Shown piece by piece: positions 18,104 through 26,082 of a stretch of 64,000 bases of DNA. The translations under genes and the position numbers were made by a program. The notes beneath the pieces are model-generated. The model was not told the DNA's origin, did not search any database, and saw only the letters and a program-made list of their open reading frames with translations. Origin of the DNA: Methanosarcina sp. MTP4 (GTDB lineage Archaea; Halobacteriota; Methanosarcinia; Methanosarcinales; Methanosarcinaceae). The stretch's first letter is position 1; the number at the start of each line of letters is the position of its first letter. The stretch covers positions 1,302,001 to 1,366,000 of the forward strand of contig NZ_CP009505.1 in NCBI RefSeq assembly GCF_000970045.1. Reading direction: 5' to 3'.

Positions 18104-19312
18104 TTATTTGAAGATGGCTTTCCGGATGGATTCTATATTCGCGTCCACGACAATAGGGTCTTCGCAGACTTCGATTACTTCTTCCGGATCCTTGAGGAGG
18201 TGACCGGTGGTTATGCAGACGACGGTTTCGTCTTTTCCGATGACTCCCAGGTCAACCAGTTTCTTTAGGCCGGCAACCGAGGTTGCGCTTGCGGGTTCCA
18301 CACCTATGCCTTCGAGCCTGGCAAGGTCTTTCTGGGCTTCTACGATTTCCTCGTCGGTCACGGATTCGGCAGTGCCGTCAGAGTCCCTTATAGCGGTCAG
18401 GGCCTTGGTTGCGTTTACGGGGTTCCCGATCCGGATTGCCGTTGCAATGGTTTCCGGGTTCATTTCCGGTGTGATTGCCGGAGCTCCGCTCTTGATGGCT
18501 TTTACGATCGGGCAGGAGCCTTCGGCCTGGATCCCGGTCATTTTCGGAACCGCATCGGTTATGCCGAGCAGCCTGAACTCTCGAAAGCCCTTGTAAATTG
18601 CGGTAATGTTCCCGGCGTTTCCTACCGGCAGGACCACCCTGTCCGGGACCTTGAAACCGAGCTGGTCCACGATCTCGAACCCGATGGTCTTCTGGCCTTC
18701 CAGCCTGTAGGGGTTGATGGAGTTCAGGAGGTAGATCTTTTCCTGGGAGCAGAGGGTACGCACAAGAGCAAGGGCGTCATCGAAGTTCCCACGGATGCTG
18801 AGGACTTTTGCCCCGTGCATGAGGGCCTGGGCGACCTTCCCGAGAGCGACCTTTCCTGCCGGGAGCAGCACGACAACCGGAATGCCGGCTTTTGCCCCGT
18901 AGATTGCCAGGGCTGCGGAGGTGTTCCCGGTAGATGCGCAGGCGACGGTGTCCATCCCGAGTTCCAGCGCCTTCGAGACCCCCACGGTCATACCCCTGTC
19001 CTTGAATGAGCCGGTAGGGTTCATCCCCTCGTGCTTTACGTAGAGCTCTTTGACTCCTATCTTTTCAGCCAGGCGGTCGCATTTGTAGAGGGGGGTCCCG
19101 CCTTCCTGAATGGTAACGGGTTCCCTTTCTATGGGGAGGAGTTTTGCGTACTTCCAGACGGAAGGGCACTCGGTTTTTAATTTTTCCATATCAAGTTTGA
19201 TTGAAGAATAATCATAAATGACATCAAGCAGCCCGTCGCATTTTCTGCAGGTGTAAATTACCTCGTCCTTTGAATACTCCGCACCGCATTCGATACATTT
19301 CAAATGATACAT
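18104..19312 (-). CDS. thrC: Threonine synthase
   Basis: Converts O-phosphohomoserine to threonine. A 402-residue PLP enzyme; the pyridoxal lysine is in NPTGSFKDRGM (K104). An N-terminal zinc-ribbon-like segment has cysteines at 6, 9, 22 and 25, as in archaeal threonine synthases. Further motifs are ACASTGNTSAALA, LPVGNAGNITAIYKGF and the C-terminal TGHLLKDP. It stands alone here; the other threonine-pathway genes are not in the window. Confidence 0.95.
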   Translation of the reverse strand: MYHLKCIECGAEYSKDEVIYTCRKCDGLLDVIYDYSSIKLDMEKLKTECPSVWKYAKLLPIEREPVTIQEGGTPLYKCDRLAEKIGVKELYVKHEGMNPTGSFKDRGMTVGVSKALELGMDTVACASTGNTSAALAIYGAKAGIPVVVLLPAGKVALGKVAQALMHGAKVLSIRGNFDDALALVRTLCSQEKIYLLNSINPYRLEGQKTIGFEIVDQLGFKVPDRVVLPVGNAGNITAIYKGFREFRLLGITDAVPKMTGIQAEGSCPIVKAIKSGAPAITPEMNPETIATAIRIGNPVNATKALTAIRDSDGTAESVTDEEIVEAQKDLARLEGIGVEPASATSVAGLKKLVDLGVIGKDETVVCITTGHLLKDPEEVIEVCEDPIVVDANIESIRKAIFK

Positions 19313-19800
19313 TAAATTGCTCCTGTTTCTGATGATTCTGAATAAGTGGGATTTCTGATTTGTTCCGGATCTGTTCCAGTCCTTTTCGGATCTGTTTTCA
19401 GTCCCTCAGGACCTGTTTTCCAATCCTTTTCGGATCGCTTTCTGATTGTTGTCCGGGGTTTCGGGTTAGTATATTATTAGAGTTTAATAATATTTTGTAT
19501 CCTAAACACACTACTTACTTTTAAATTATGCTGTTTTCAGGGTGTGGTCCGGATGGAAACGCTGTTAAGAGATGTGTTAAGAGTGTGTTCTATGAGCTTT
19601 AAAGACTACGTTCTCTAAAGGCTATATCCTTTTAAAGAATGTGCTCTAAAGGCTATTCATCAACACTAATAATATTAAAAATAAGTTGGGCCGGGTTGGA
19701 AACAAGTAGAACCGGGTTGGAAATAAGTTAAACTCTGTTTAATATAAATTATACTGGGTTTAAAACAAGTTGAAAATCAATAAACAGGTAAAGCTATTGA
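19313..19800. other. 488-bp spacer with degenerate repeats, no gene
   Basis: Upstream of thrC, GATCTGTTC/CAGTCCTTTTCG-type words recur at 19359-19441. At 19681-19775 a diverged 20-21-bp unit (AACAAGT.GAACCGGGTTGGA) is repeated four to five times. An AT-rich tract around 19470-19500 could hold the thrC promoter on the minus strand. Confidence 0.6.
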
Positions 19801-20493
19801 TTACCGCCGGATTACCATTGTCTGAAGGGCGTCGGCGGACCTTACGGCCTTGTCCGCAAGGTCCCCTATTTTTTCCACGAGTTCGAGCAGGTGGCAGACC
19901 CCGGCTCCGTGAAGTTTTTCCTGTTCTGCAAAAATGTGTTTTGTGAGTTCGGATTCTATCCTGTCTACTTCGTGTTCGAGCCTGTCTACTTCGGGAACGA
20001 TTTCGAAAGCAGCTTTTATTTTCTTCTTGCTGAAGGAGAGTTCGACCAGTTTGTACAGTTTTTCTATCAGGGTGTAGTATTTTTCAACGGTTTCCTTCGT
20101 CTTTGAGACCAGTTTCAGGAAGCCCTCCTTTATTTCCGGGGCGATTTCTTTGTATTCCCGGAGTTCCATCCAGTAGGCGGCGTTCCGGGCATCGTTTACT
20201 ATTTTGTCCTGTTCGGTGAGAAAATCAAGGAGGTGTTTCGGGTCCACCGGGAGCTTTACGGAAGCCGAGAGGCTTGCCTGGATCTTTTGCTTGATGTAGT
20301 CGGCTTCTTCTTCGATCCTGTCTATCTCGACACTGAGTTCGTGGAGCGTTTCCATGTCTCCTTCAAAGTATGCCTCTACGGCCTCGTTCAGTTTCCTGGC
20401 CGCGGTCTTTGCTTTTCCGGCATGTTCCTCGAGAGGAATAAACGGAGGCGTCCCGAAAACCTCGATTACCGTGCGCTGGTATTTTCCTGGCAT
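19801..20493 (-). CDS. DUF47/PhoU-like regulator of the Pit transporter
   Basis: A 230-residue all-helical protein of the DUF47 (TIGR00153) family, related to PhoU. It begins with FGTPPFIPLEEHAGKAKTAARKLNEAVEAYFEGD and carries the acidic helix motif EIDRIEEEADYIKQKIQ and, later, VPEVDRLEHEVDRIESEL. Such proteins accompany Pit-type phosphate transporters and are thought to regulate them or bind metals. Its ATG overlaps the TAA of the upstream pit gene by one base (TAATG), so the pair is translationally coupled. Confidence 0.93.
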   Translation of the reverse strand: MPGKYQRTVIEVFGTPPFIPLEEHAGKAKTAARKLNEAVEAYFEGDMETLHELSVEIDRIEEEADYIKQKIQASLSASVKLPVDPKHLLDFLTEQDKIVNDARNAAYWMELREYKEIAPEIKEGFLKLVSKTKETVEKYYTLIEKLYKLVELSFSKKKIKAAFEIVPEVDRLEHEVDRIESELTKHIFAEQEKLHGAGVCHLLELVEKIGDLADKAVRSADALQTMVIRR

Positions 20494-21518
20494 TATATTC
20501 CGACCCCTTTAAGCCCGAGAAAGATGAGTGCTGATGTCGCTGCTGCCACGGGGACAGTCACTACCCATGAAAATATTATCTTCCAGATCACACTTAAATC
20601 CACGGATGAAAGTCCTCTTGCAAGCCCGACCCCTATGACCGAGCCTACCAGGATGTGGGTGGTGGAAATCGGAAGGGCGATGTAGCTGTGGAGAAGGACC
20701 ACGGAGGCTGTTGCAAACTGAGCGGAAAAACCCCTGGAGGGGGTAAGTTCCGTAATCTTCGAGCCGATAGTTTCGATTACCTTGTAGCCCCAGGTAGCAA
20801 GACCGAGCACTATTCCCAGGCCCCCTAACACAAAAATCCAGTCCGGGATTTCCTCGCCTATAATCCCCAGGGCCGTGAAGGCGGCCGAGATCGGGCCGAT
20901 GGCGCTTGCGACGTCATTGGAACCGTGGGCAAAGGCGATGTAGCAGGCTGTAAGGACCTGAAGGGGAACGAAGTACTTTTCCACGTCTCCTTCCGCCCTG
21001 TGCAGGACCAGGGTCCGGATCAGGACAAAGATGGTGAAGCCGAGACCGGCTCCCATCAAGGGAGAGATGAACCAGCTCAAAACGATTCGCAGCATGACAG
21101 GCCAGTTGATTGCGGAAAAAGGGATGATTCCGAGGTAGGCAACGGAAATTCCGAAACCCAGGACCCCGCCTACGGTCGCGTGGCTGGTGGAGACCGGCAG
21201 GTTGTAGAAGGTCGCAAGAGTAACCCAGAGCCCGGAAGCCAGGATTGCGGCAAGCATCCCTGTTACGACTAAATTGGGGTCGATGCTCCCTACCAGGTCG
21301 ATTGGCACGATCCCTTTTGCGATGGTTGTTGTGACCCTTTTCCCGAAGAAGACTGCTCCCAGGAACTCGAATATGGCAGCCAGGACTATGACCTGCCGGA
21401 GTGAAAGGGCTCCTGTCCCGACAACCGTCCCCATGGCGTTTGCCAGGTCGTTTGCCCCGATGTTCCAGGCCATGTACAGGCCCGCCAGGCCCAGGGCCGC
21501 TATTAAGTACATTTCCAT
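20493..21518 (-). CDS. pit: Inorganic phosphate transporter, Pit family
   Basis: A 341-residue membrane permease importing phosphate with a cation. The PiT duplicated signatures are GANDLANAMGT near residue 22 and AHGSNDVASAIGP near residue 198. ISTTHILVGSV and VSTSHATVGGV are the paired inner motifs. The ATG at 21518 is chosen because GGGG lies 7-8 bases upstream; an in-frame TTG two codons earlier would be too close. It is first in a two-gene operon with the DUF47 gene. Confidence 0.95.
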   Translation of the reverse strand: MEMYLIAALGLAGLYMAWNIGANDLANAMGTVVGTGALSLRQVIVLAAIFEFLGAVFFGKRVTTTIAKGIVPIDLVGSIDPNLVVTGMLAAILASGLWVTLATFYNLPVSTSHATVGGVLGFGISVAYLGIIPFSAINWPVMLRIVLSWFISPLMGAGLGFTIFVLIRTLVLHRAEGDVEKYFVPLQVLTACYIAFAHGSNDVASAIGPISAAFTALGIIGEEIPDWIFVLGGLGIVLGLATWGYKVIETIGSKITELTPSRGFSAQFATASVVLLHSYIALPISTTHILVGSVIGVGLARGLSSVDLSVIWKIIFSWVVTVPVAAATSALIFLGLKGVGI

Positions 21519-22807
21519 TTTCAAGCCCCTTCCTGCGAAAAGATGGAATGGAGGAAAGATAAATAAATGGTCTCGGAAAGACGAATAGTCTCGGACTGAA
21601 GGGAAAAGGACGGATTTGTGGGGGAAGGACTCTTTACCTGCTGGAAAATCCGTTTTTCTTTATCCCTGAGACCTCACTACCTCATCGCCTCAAATAATTT
21701 ACATATTTCCTTTCATACCTCTGGTGCTTTCCCGTTGTGCGCTCTTCATGGCTCTTATGCACTCGAAGTTCTATACACACTATATAAGGCATATTATAAT
21801 ACCCTGTCTTCGGGAGGTTTTTCAGTCCGAGAAAGGGAAATGAAACATGGAATAACTAAATTTTAGATAATTTATGAATGTATTACGGCAGGTCAAAATG
21901 TTTATTTCAGCCGAATACCCTGCAGTTGCTGTGGGATGGACACGTCCCAGAAAACCGTTGATGATATATGATTTATCAAATCCGTTTTTGTTTGTTAACT
22001 TCTACTCGAAATAAACCATATTAGGTCTATTGTCTTCTTTTACGGAATTTTCAGCGGTGGCGCGAACATACCCCGTTGCTTGTAGCGGGGTGCACCAGCA
22101 CAACTTTGATTTTTGCTGCCGGTTAACTTGCCGGCGGTAGTACTTATTGGCTTAGTTACTGGCTGACAGACTGCATACTGAGGTTCCAGGTGATCTCCGA
22201 AGGTGGATCTCCAATTGATTGATCCATTGCAACAACCTCTTGTGTCAAAAGGTATTTAAAACTGCCTTTCAAGGGGGAGAACGTTAAAAGCTTATGCGCC
22301 GAGGATTCGGGGGAGGGAAAGGAAATAGGAGTTATGAAAAGGTGCGGGTCAGGGGATAAAACCAGGCATGTATTCAGAACTTTACACTTGACTTTAGTAG
22401 GAAATTTGTGCATATTCACAGAAGTATGGGCGATATAAATAAATTAATTATGTGCATATAAATAAATTTTATGTATATGTTAAACGCTAATGGTTGCAAC
22501 AGGGTAAAAAAGCTGAATGACTAAAAACGATCTTTCTGGAGAGCGTCGGAAAAGTTCATACTTGCCAAAATTTTGGCACATTTAAGCAACGAGACTAAAT
22601 TTCAAAAGTTTGCATGGTCCCTATTTTTTGATTGGATTTCTCGGTACTATGAGAATATAGGTGCAAACTTCCGGTTTTTCGGCTCTCTGCTGATGTGATA
22701 CATAGAAAAAAGTTACATTTATTATTTTTAGAGAAGTGAGATGATTTTTAGAGATATAAATATTGTAATCGTTTCTGACAAACATAAATTTAAGGTGGGA
22801 AATAAAA
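21519..22807. other. 1.3-kb spacer without a recognisable gene
   Basis: The longest empty stretch of the window. It contains two hairpins: CCCCG at about 22071-22075 pairing with CGGGG at 22086-22090, and GCCGG/CCGGC around a TTAACTT loop near 22119-22135. The sequence TTATTGGCTTAGTTACTGGCTGACAGACTGCA near 22145 resembles, in diverged form, the stretch at about 24490-24530 on the other side of the cohesin gene. Possible decayed flanks of surface-protein genes; no intact frame. Confidence 0.5.
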
Positions 22808-24136
22808 ATGAACAAACATAATCTATTTTTTCTAATAGCAATGACAGTGTTACTTGCCTTTACAAGTACTGCGGATGCAACCGAAATGCAAAATCCAGGA
22901 ACGATCGATGGCAAGCTTGCAATAGGCCCCGACGATACTCTTACAATTAAATCGGGTGGTACCCCGATCTTAGCAGGCGATCTAATCATCGATAACCCCG
23001 GCACCATCGTAGCCATCTCCCCTGGAAGGAACAACATAACACCTGGTGAAAATTTCACAGTCGATGTTTTAATATATCCATCAATATCAATCATCGGAGC
23101 CCAGTTTGACCTGCTATTCGACAGTTCAATGGCAACAGCAAACAGTGTGACTGAAGGAAACCTTTTCAACCAGGACGGGGCTGGGACCATATTCAACAGC
23201 GGGACCATCAACAACAGCGAAGGAACAGTTACAGATATCTACGGCTCAATCCTTGGCAAATCAAATGTCTCTTCAGAGGGAGTGATGGCAACAATCAGCA
23301 TGACTGCAGGAAGCGACACAGGCATGGCAGAACTAAAACTCTCCAATGTAATTGTTAGTGACAGCAGTTTAAGGGCGGTACCAATTACCATTAACAATTC
23401 AACCGTGTTGATCGACACTGTACCTTTACTGAATTCGATTGGTTCCAAATCGGTTTCTGAGGCGAATCCCCTGAACTTTACGATATATGCTAGCGATGCG
23501 GACGGCGATGACCTGACCTATTCAGCCGCAGGCCTTCCGGAAGGAGCAAACATTGACCCGGCAACAGGAGGGTTTGCCTGGACACCAGCCCCCGGACAGT
23601 CCGGCATTTATACAGTCACATTTGAAGTCAGTGATGGGTACCTCAACGATTCGGAAGATGTCTTAATAACCGTGAATCCACCAAATAATGTTCCGGTTAT
23701 TGATTCTTTCGAACCGGAAAACGGATCGAGTTTCAATGAAAAAGAAGAAATTAACATTTCAGTAAGCGCATTTGATCTGGATGGACAGTTCCTGAATTAC
23801 ATCATCAGGATCAATGGGGTAACATGCAGCACTGATCCGAGCTATATCTGGCAGACCGACTACTCGAGCAGTGGAGAACACACGGTGGAAGTAACGGTAA
23901 GCGATGGAATCGATCAGGTAACAGAGCAGCACACCATCTACATCAATGACTACCATCCTGAATGGGACATCGTCGAAGATGGAGAAGTGAATATCCTGGA
24001 TATAGCCACAGTCTGCCAGAAAATTGGAACCACTACAACTGAACCTTATCCAAGGTGGGACGTAAACCAGGACGGGAAAGTCAATATTCTGGACCTTAGC
24101 ATTGTCGGGTTCCACTTCGGAGAAATAATAGAGTGA
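22808..24136 (+). CDS. Secreted cohesin / Ig-like / dockerin protein
   Basis: A 442-residue exported protein. Residues 1-25 form a signal peptide ending TSTADA. About residues 75-200 look like a cohesin domain (ISPGRNNITPGENFTVDVLI, then IIGAQFDLLFDSSM). About 205-295 is an Ig-like/putative-Ig domain with DADGDDLTYSAAGLPEGANID, and a second Ig-like domain with SAFDLDGQFLNYII follows. The C terminus has two dockerin repeats, WDIVEDGEVNILDIATV and WDVNQDGKVNILDLSIV, with Ca2+-loop residues. Cohesin-dockerin pairing would assemble extracellular complexes. No cell-wall anchor is present. Function beyond adhesion is unknown. Confidence 0.85.
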   Translation: MNKHNLFFLIAMTVLLAFTSTADATEMQNPGTIDGKLAIGPDDTLTIKSGGTPILAGDLIIDNPGTIVAISPGRNNITPGENFTVDVLIYPSISIIGAQFDLLFDSSMATANSVTEGNLFNQDGAGTIFNSGTINNSEGTVTDIYGSILGKSNVSSEGVMATISMTAGSDTGMAELKLSNVIVSDSSLRAVPITINNSTVLIDTVPLLNSIGSKSVSEANPLNFTIYASDADGDDLTYSAAGLPEGANIDPATGGFAWTPAPGQSGIYTVTFEVSDGYLNDSEDVLITVNPPNNVPVIDSFEPENGSSFNEKEEINISVSAFDLDGQFLNYIIRINGVTCSTDPSYIWQTDYSSSGEHTVEVTVSDGIDQVTEQHTIYINDYHPEWDIVEDGEVNILDIATVCQKIGTTTTEPYPRWDVNQDGKVNILDLSIVGFHFGEIIE

Positions 24137-24283
24137 AAGGAAGCGGCGCAGATATGGGGGACCTGCGTCAGAATTACTTTTTTCAACACATATCACCTTA
24201 GACATATTATTACATTAAGACATTGTTATTTTATTTGTAATTCCAACGTACTGTTAAAACAAAGTTACTTATGCCCGGTCCAG

Positions 24284-24430
24284 CTAATTATAGATGAAGA
24301 TACAGCTACGGTGGCAGTAACAATTTCCAACGGGGGCGTTCAGGAAAGTATTCCAGAATTCCCCACAATCGCAATCCCGGGGATTGCGATACTTGGTCTG
24401 GCATTCATATTCCAGCACAAGGAAGACTAA
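24284..24430 (+). pseudogene. Relic of a PEF-CTERM surface protein (C-terminal end only)
   Basis: A 48-codon open end reading LIIDEDTATVAVTISNGG, then IPEFPTIAIPGIAILGLAF and FQHKED before the stop. This is the tripartite PEF-CTERM signal: Pro-Glu-Phe, a hydrophobic helix and a basic/charged tail, processed by an archaeosortase. No start codon or upstream domain is attached. The rest of the gene is missing or scrambled. It is not in frame with the cohesin protein that ends 150 bases earlier. Confidence 0.7.
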
Positions 24431-24590
24431 ATCAGCCCGGAGGTCTTGAGCTTCTTATAATCAACCTCGTTGGCTCACTGGCTGCTCGACTTATCGGCTG
24501 GGTGGCCGGCCGACAGACTGCAGGACTTAAGAACTTACTTATTAAGCCCCCGGTGACCGGTTGACCTGCTCATTAGCTGGCAGCCCGGTT

Positions 24591-24923
24591 TCAATCGAGC
24601 TGGTATTCCGTAACTTCTTTGCTCAGAAAATAGCCGAGGACCGTCCGGATCAGTACGACTGTCCCCAGGAGGAACAGTTCATCCCGGGACGGGTTCAGTA
24701 CGGTCTGCAGGACATCCGCTGCGATAAAGAACTCCAGTCCGAAGACTATTCTGTTTGTAAGTTCTTTTCTTATATTCTGGTATTTGTACGGCTTCTTGAA
24801 GAGTTCAAAAAGGATGATCTCGGCAGTGGCCCGGAGTCCTCCATAGATTATGAGCAGCGAGCCCACTATACTGAATAAAAAGGAAAAAAAGTTCAGAAAC
24901 AGTTCTTCAAATCCCTCTGACAT
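24591..24923 (-). CDS. DUF1622 small membrane protein
   Basis: A 110-residue protein with three hydrophobic helices and the DUF1622 pattern SIVGSLLIIYGGLRATAEIIL, then NRIVFGLEFFIAADVLQTVLNPSRDELFLLG. The ATG at 24923 follows a strong AGAGGTGGGGG and is preferred to an earlier in-frame start that would add 33 low-complexity residues. The function of the family is unknown. Confidence 0.85.
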   Translation of the reverse strand: MSEGFEELFLNFFSFLFSIVGSLLIIYGGLRATAEIILFELFKKPYKYQNIRKELTNRIVFGLEFFIAADVLQTVLNPSRDELFLLGTVVLIRTVLGYFLSKEVTEYQLD

Positions 24924-25218
24924 TCCCCCACCTCTAAAGACTCTGGCATTCTTCCTGTTCCGGATTTTTCCTATTCCGGATTTTCCCCCTCCGGAAAGTG
25001 GACGGTTTCCACCTGCTCCCATCAGGTCCCGCGACTTCTTGCTAATATTTATTTATTATGAATATATATTTCTTCTTATCTAATTTTTTTCAAATCAGAA
25101 TTGCTGATCAAAATCCCTTATCGAAATCCGTTTCGGCATCCTTTATCTGAACTCATCATCTAATCTCATTGTCAGAATCCCCCATCATGATTCACGGAAC
25201 GTTCCTGGAGGAAGAAAA

Positions 25219-25579
25219 ATGCCTGAAATCGAGCTCGAAAAACTTGCACAGGAAAACAATAAAGTTGCCCGCCAGCGTGCCCTGCTGGACAGCGAACGCA
25301 CTTTTAGCGCCTGGCTCAGGACGGGACTTGCTGCCGTGATTGCGGGGTTCGGGGTTTCCATTTTCATGGCTTAAGGCACTCATTCCTGGCTTGCTCCCCT
25401 TGTTGCTTCCATCTCTATTCTTACCGGTTCGGTGGTACGTGCTTGCTTTCTGGAGCTACCAGGAGGCTTACAAAGAGCTGAGAGCCGAGGATTTTTCCCT
25501 GATGTCTCTCTGGGTCCCCAGCCTGCTGGTCTCTATCCTGCTTGTGACTTCCGGGTTCTCGTTTTTCTTGCTGATCTGA
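25219..25579 (+). pseudogene. Broken DUF202 (YidH-type) membrane protein gene
   Basis: The N-terminal half reads MPEIELEKLAQENNKVARQR and SERTFSAWLRTGLAAVIAGFG, the DUF202 start, with GGAGG 9 bases upstream. An in-frame TAA at 25372-25374 interrupts it. The same frame goes on with WLAPLVASISILTGSV, then a frameshift near 25430 moves the homology to another frame, WSYQEAYKELRAEDF and a last hydrophobic helix, ending at the TGA at 25579. With one stop and one shift the gene is very probably inactive. Confidence 0.75.
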
Positions 25580-26082
25580 TCTTTTTTGGGATTCTTGTTT
25601 TGCCGCTCTCCTATAAACCCGGGGCAACCATCAACTCCCTTTTCCCATGCCCACCCACGCTCGCAAGCAGCGCGAAGCGAGCGGCTTTTCCCTGAAAATT
25701 GCATAGAAGGAGCATTTGCCTTTACAAATTTGCCTGTACTATCTTTTCTCTCATTCTTACTAATGGTTTGGCTTATCGCAATCGCTGAGAAATAAAAGTC
25801 GCATGATGGGGTGAATCACAATCTCTGAGAAATAAAAATCGCATTATCGGGTGATTTTTCAATTCGTCTGTCTTTTCCATTTCCAGGGAAAAGCCGTTCC
25901 CTTCGGGAACGGGATGAGGCCCGGGAACTTTGAAAGCTGTACGAAAAAAGGAGATCCTGCCTGGAGTTCGGCAGGAAAATGAAAAAAAGTTGACCCGGGA
26001 AACATTTTGTTTTGTTTTTTCGTTTCTACCGGGCCCTGTGAGGTTTTGGGTTGTGACGTTTTGGTACTAGACTTTCCCGAGT
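25580..26082. other. 503-bp spacer with direct repeats and a strong hairpin
   Basis: Two copies of a 34-bp unit, about 25780-25813 and 25821-25854, share CTGAGAAATAAAA.TCGCAT. A hairpin with CCGTTCC at 25894-25900 and GGAACGG at 25906-25912 around a CTTCG loop is the most stable structure and could act as an RNA 3'-end element for the convergent aminopeptidase transcript. No gene is seen. Confidence 0.55.
25894..25912. terminator. Hairpin with UUCG-type loop
   Basis: Seven perfect pairs around CTTCG. It lies 170 bases beyond the stop of the M1 aminopeptidase gene. A role in termination or RNA stability is inferred only from the structure. Confidence 0.35.

Noticed and set aside
22156-22419. 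87-codon minus-strand frame in the 1.3-kb spacer
   Set aside because: No start signal, no motifs, and sequence typical of the AT-rich spacer.
22808-24430. Single gene joining the cohesin/dockerin protein to the PEF-CTERM signal
   Set aside because: The cohesin gene ends properly after its dockerin repeats, and the 150 bases between contain no similar frame, so the signal is treated as a separate relic.
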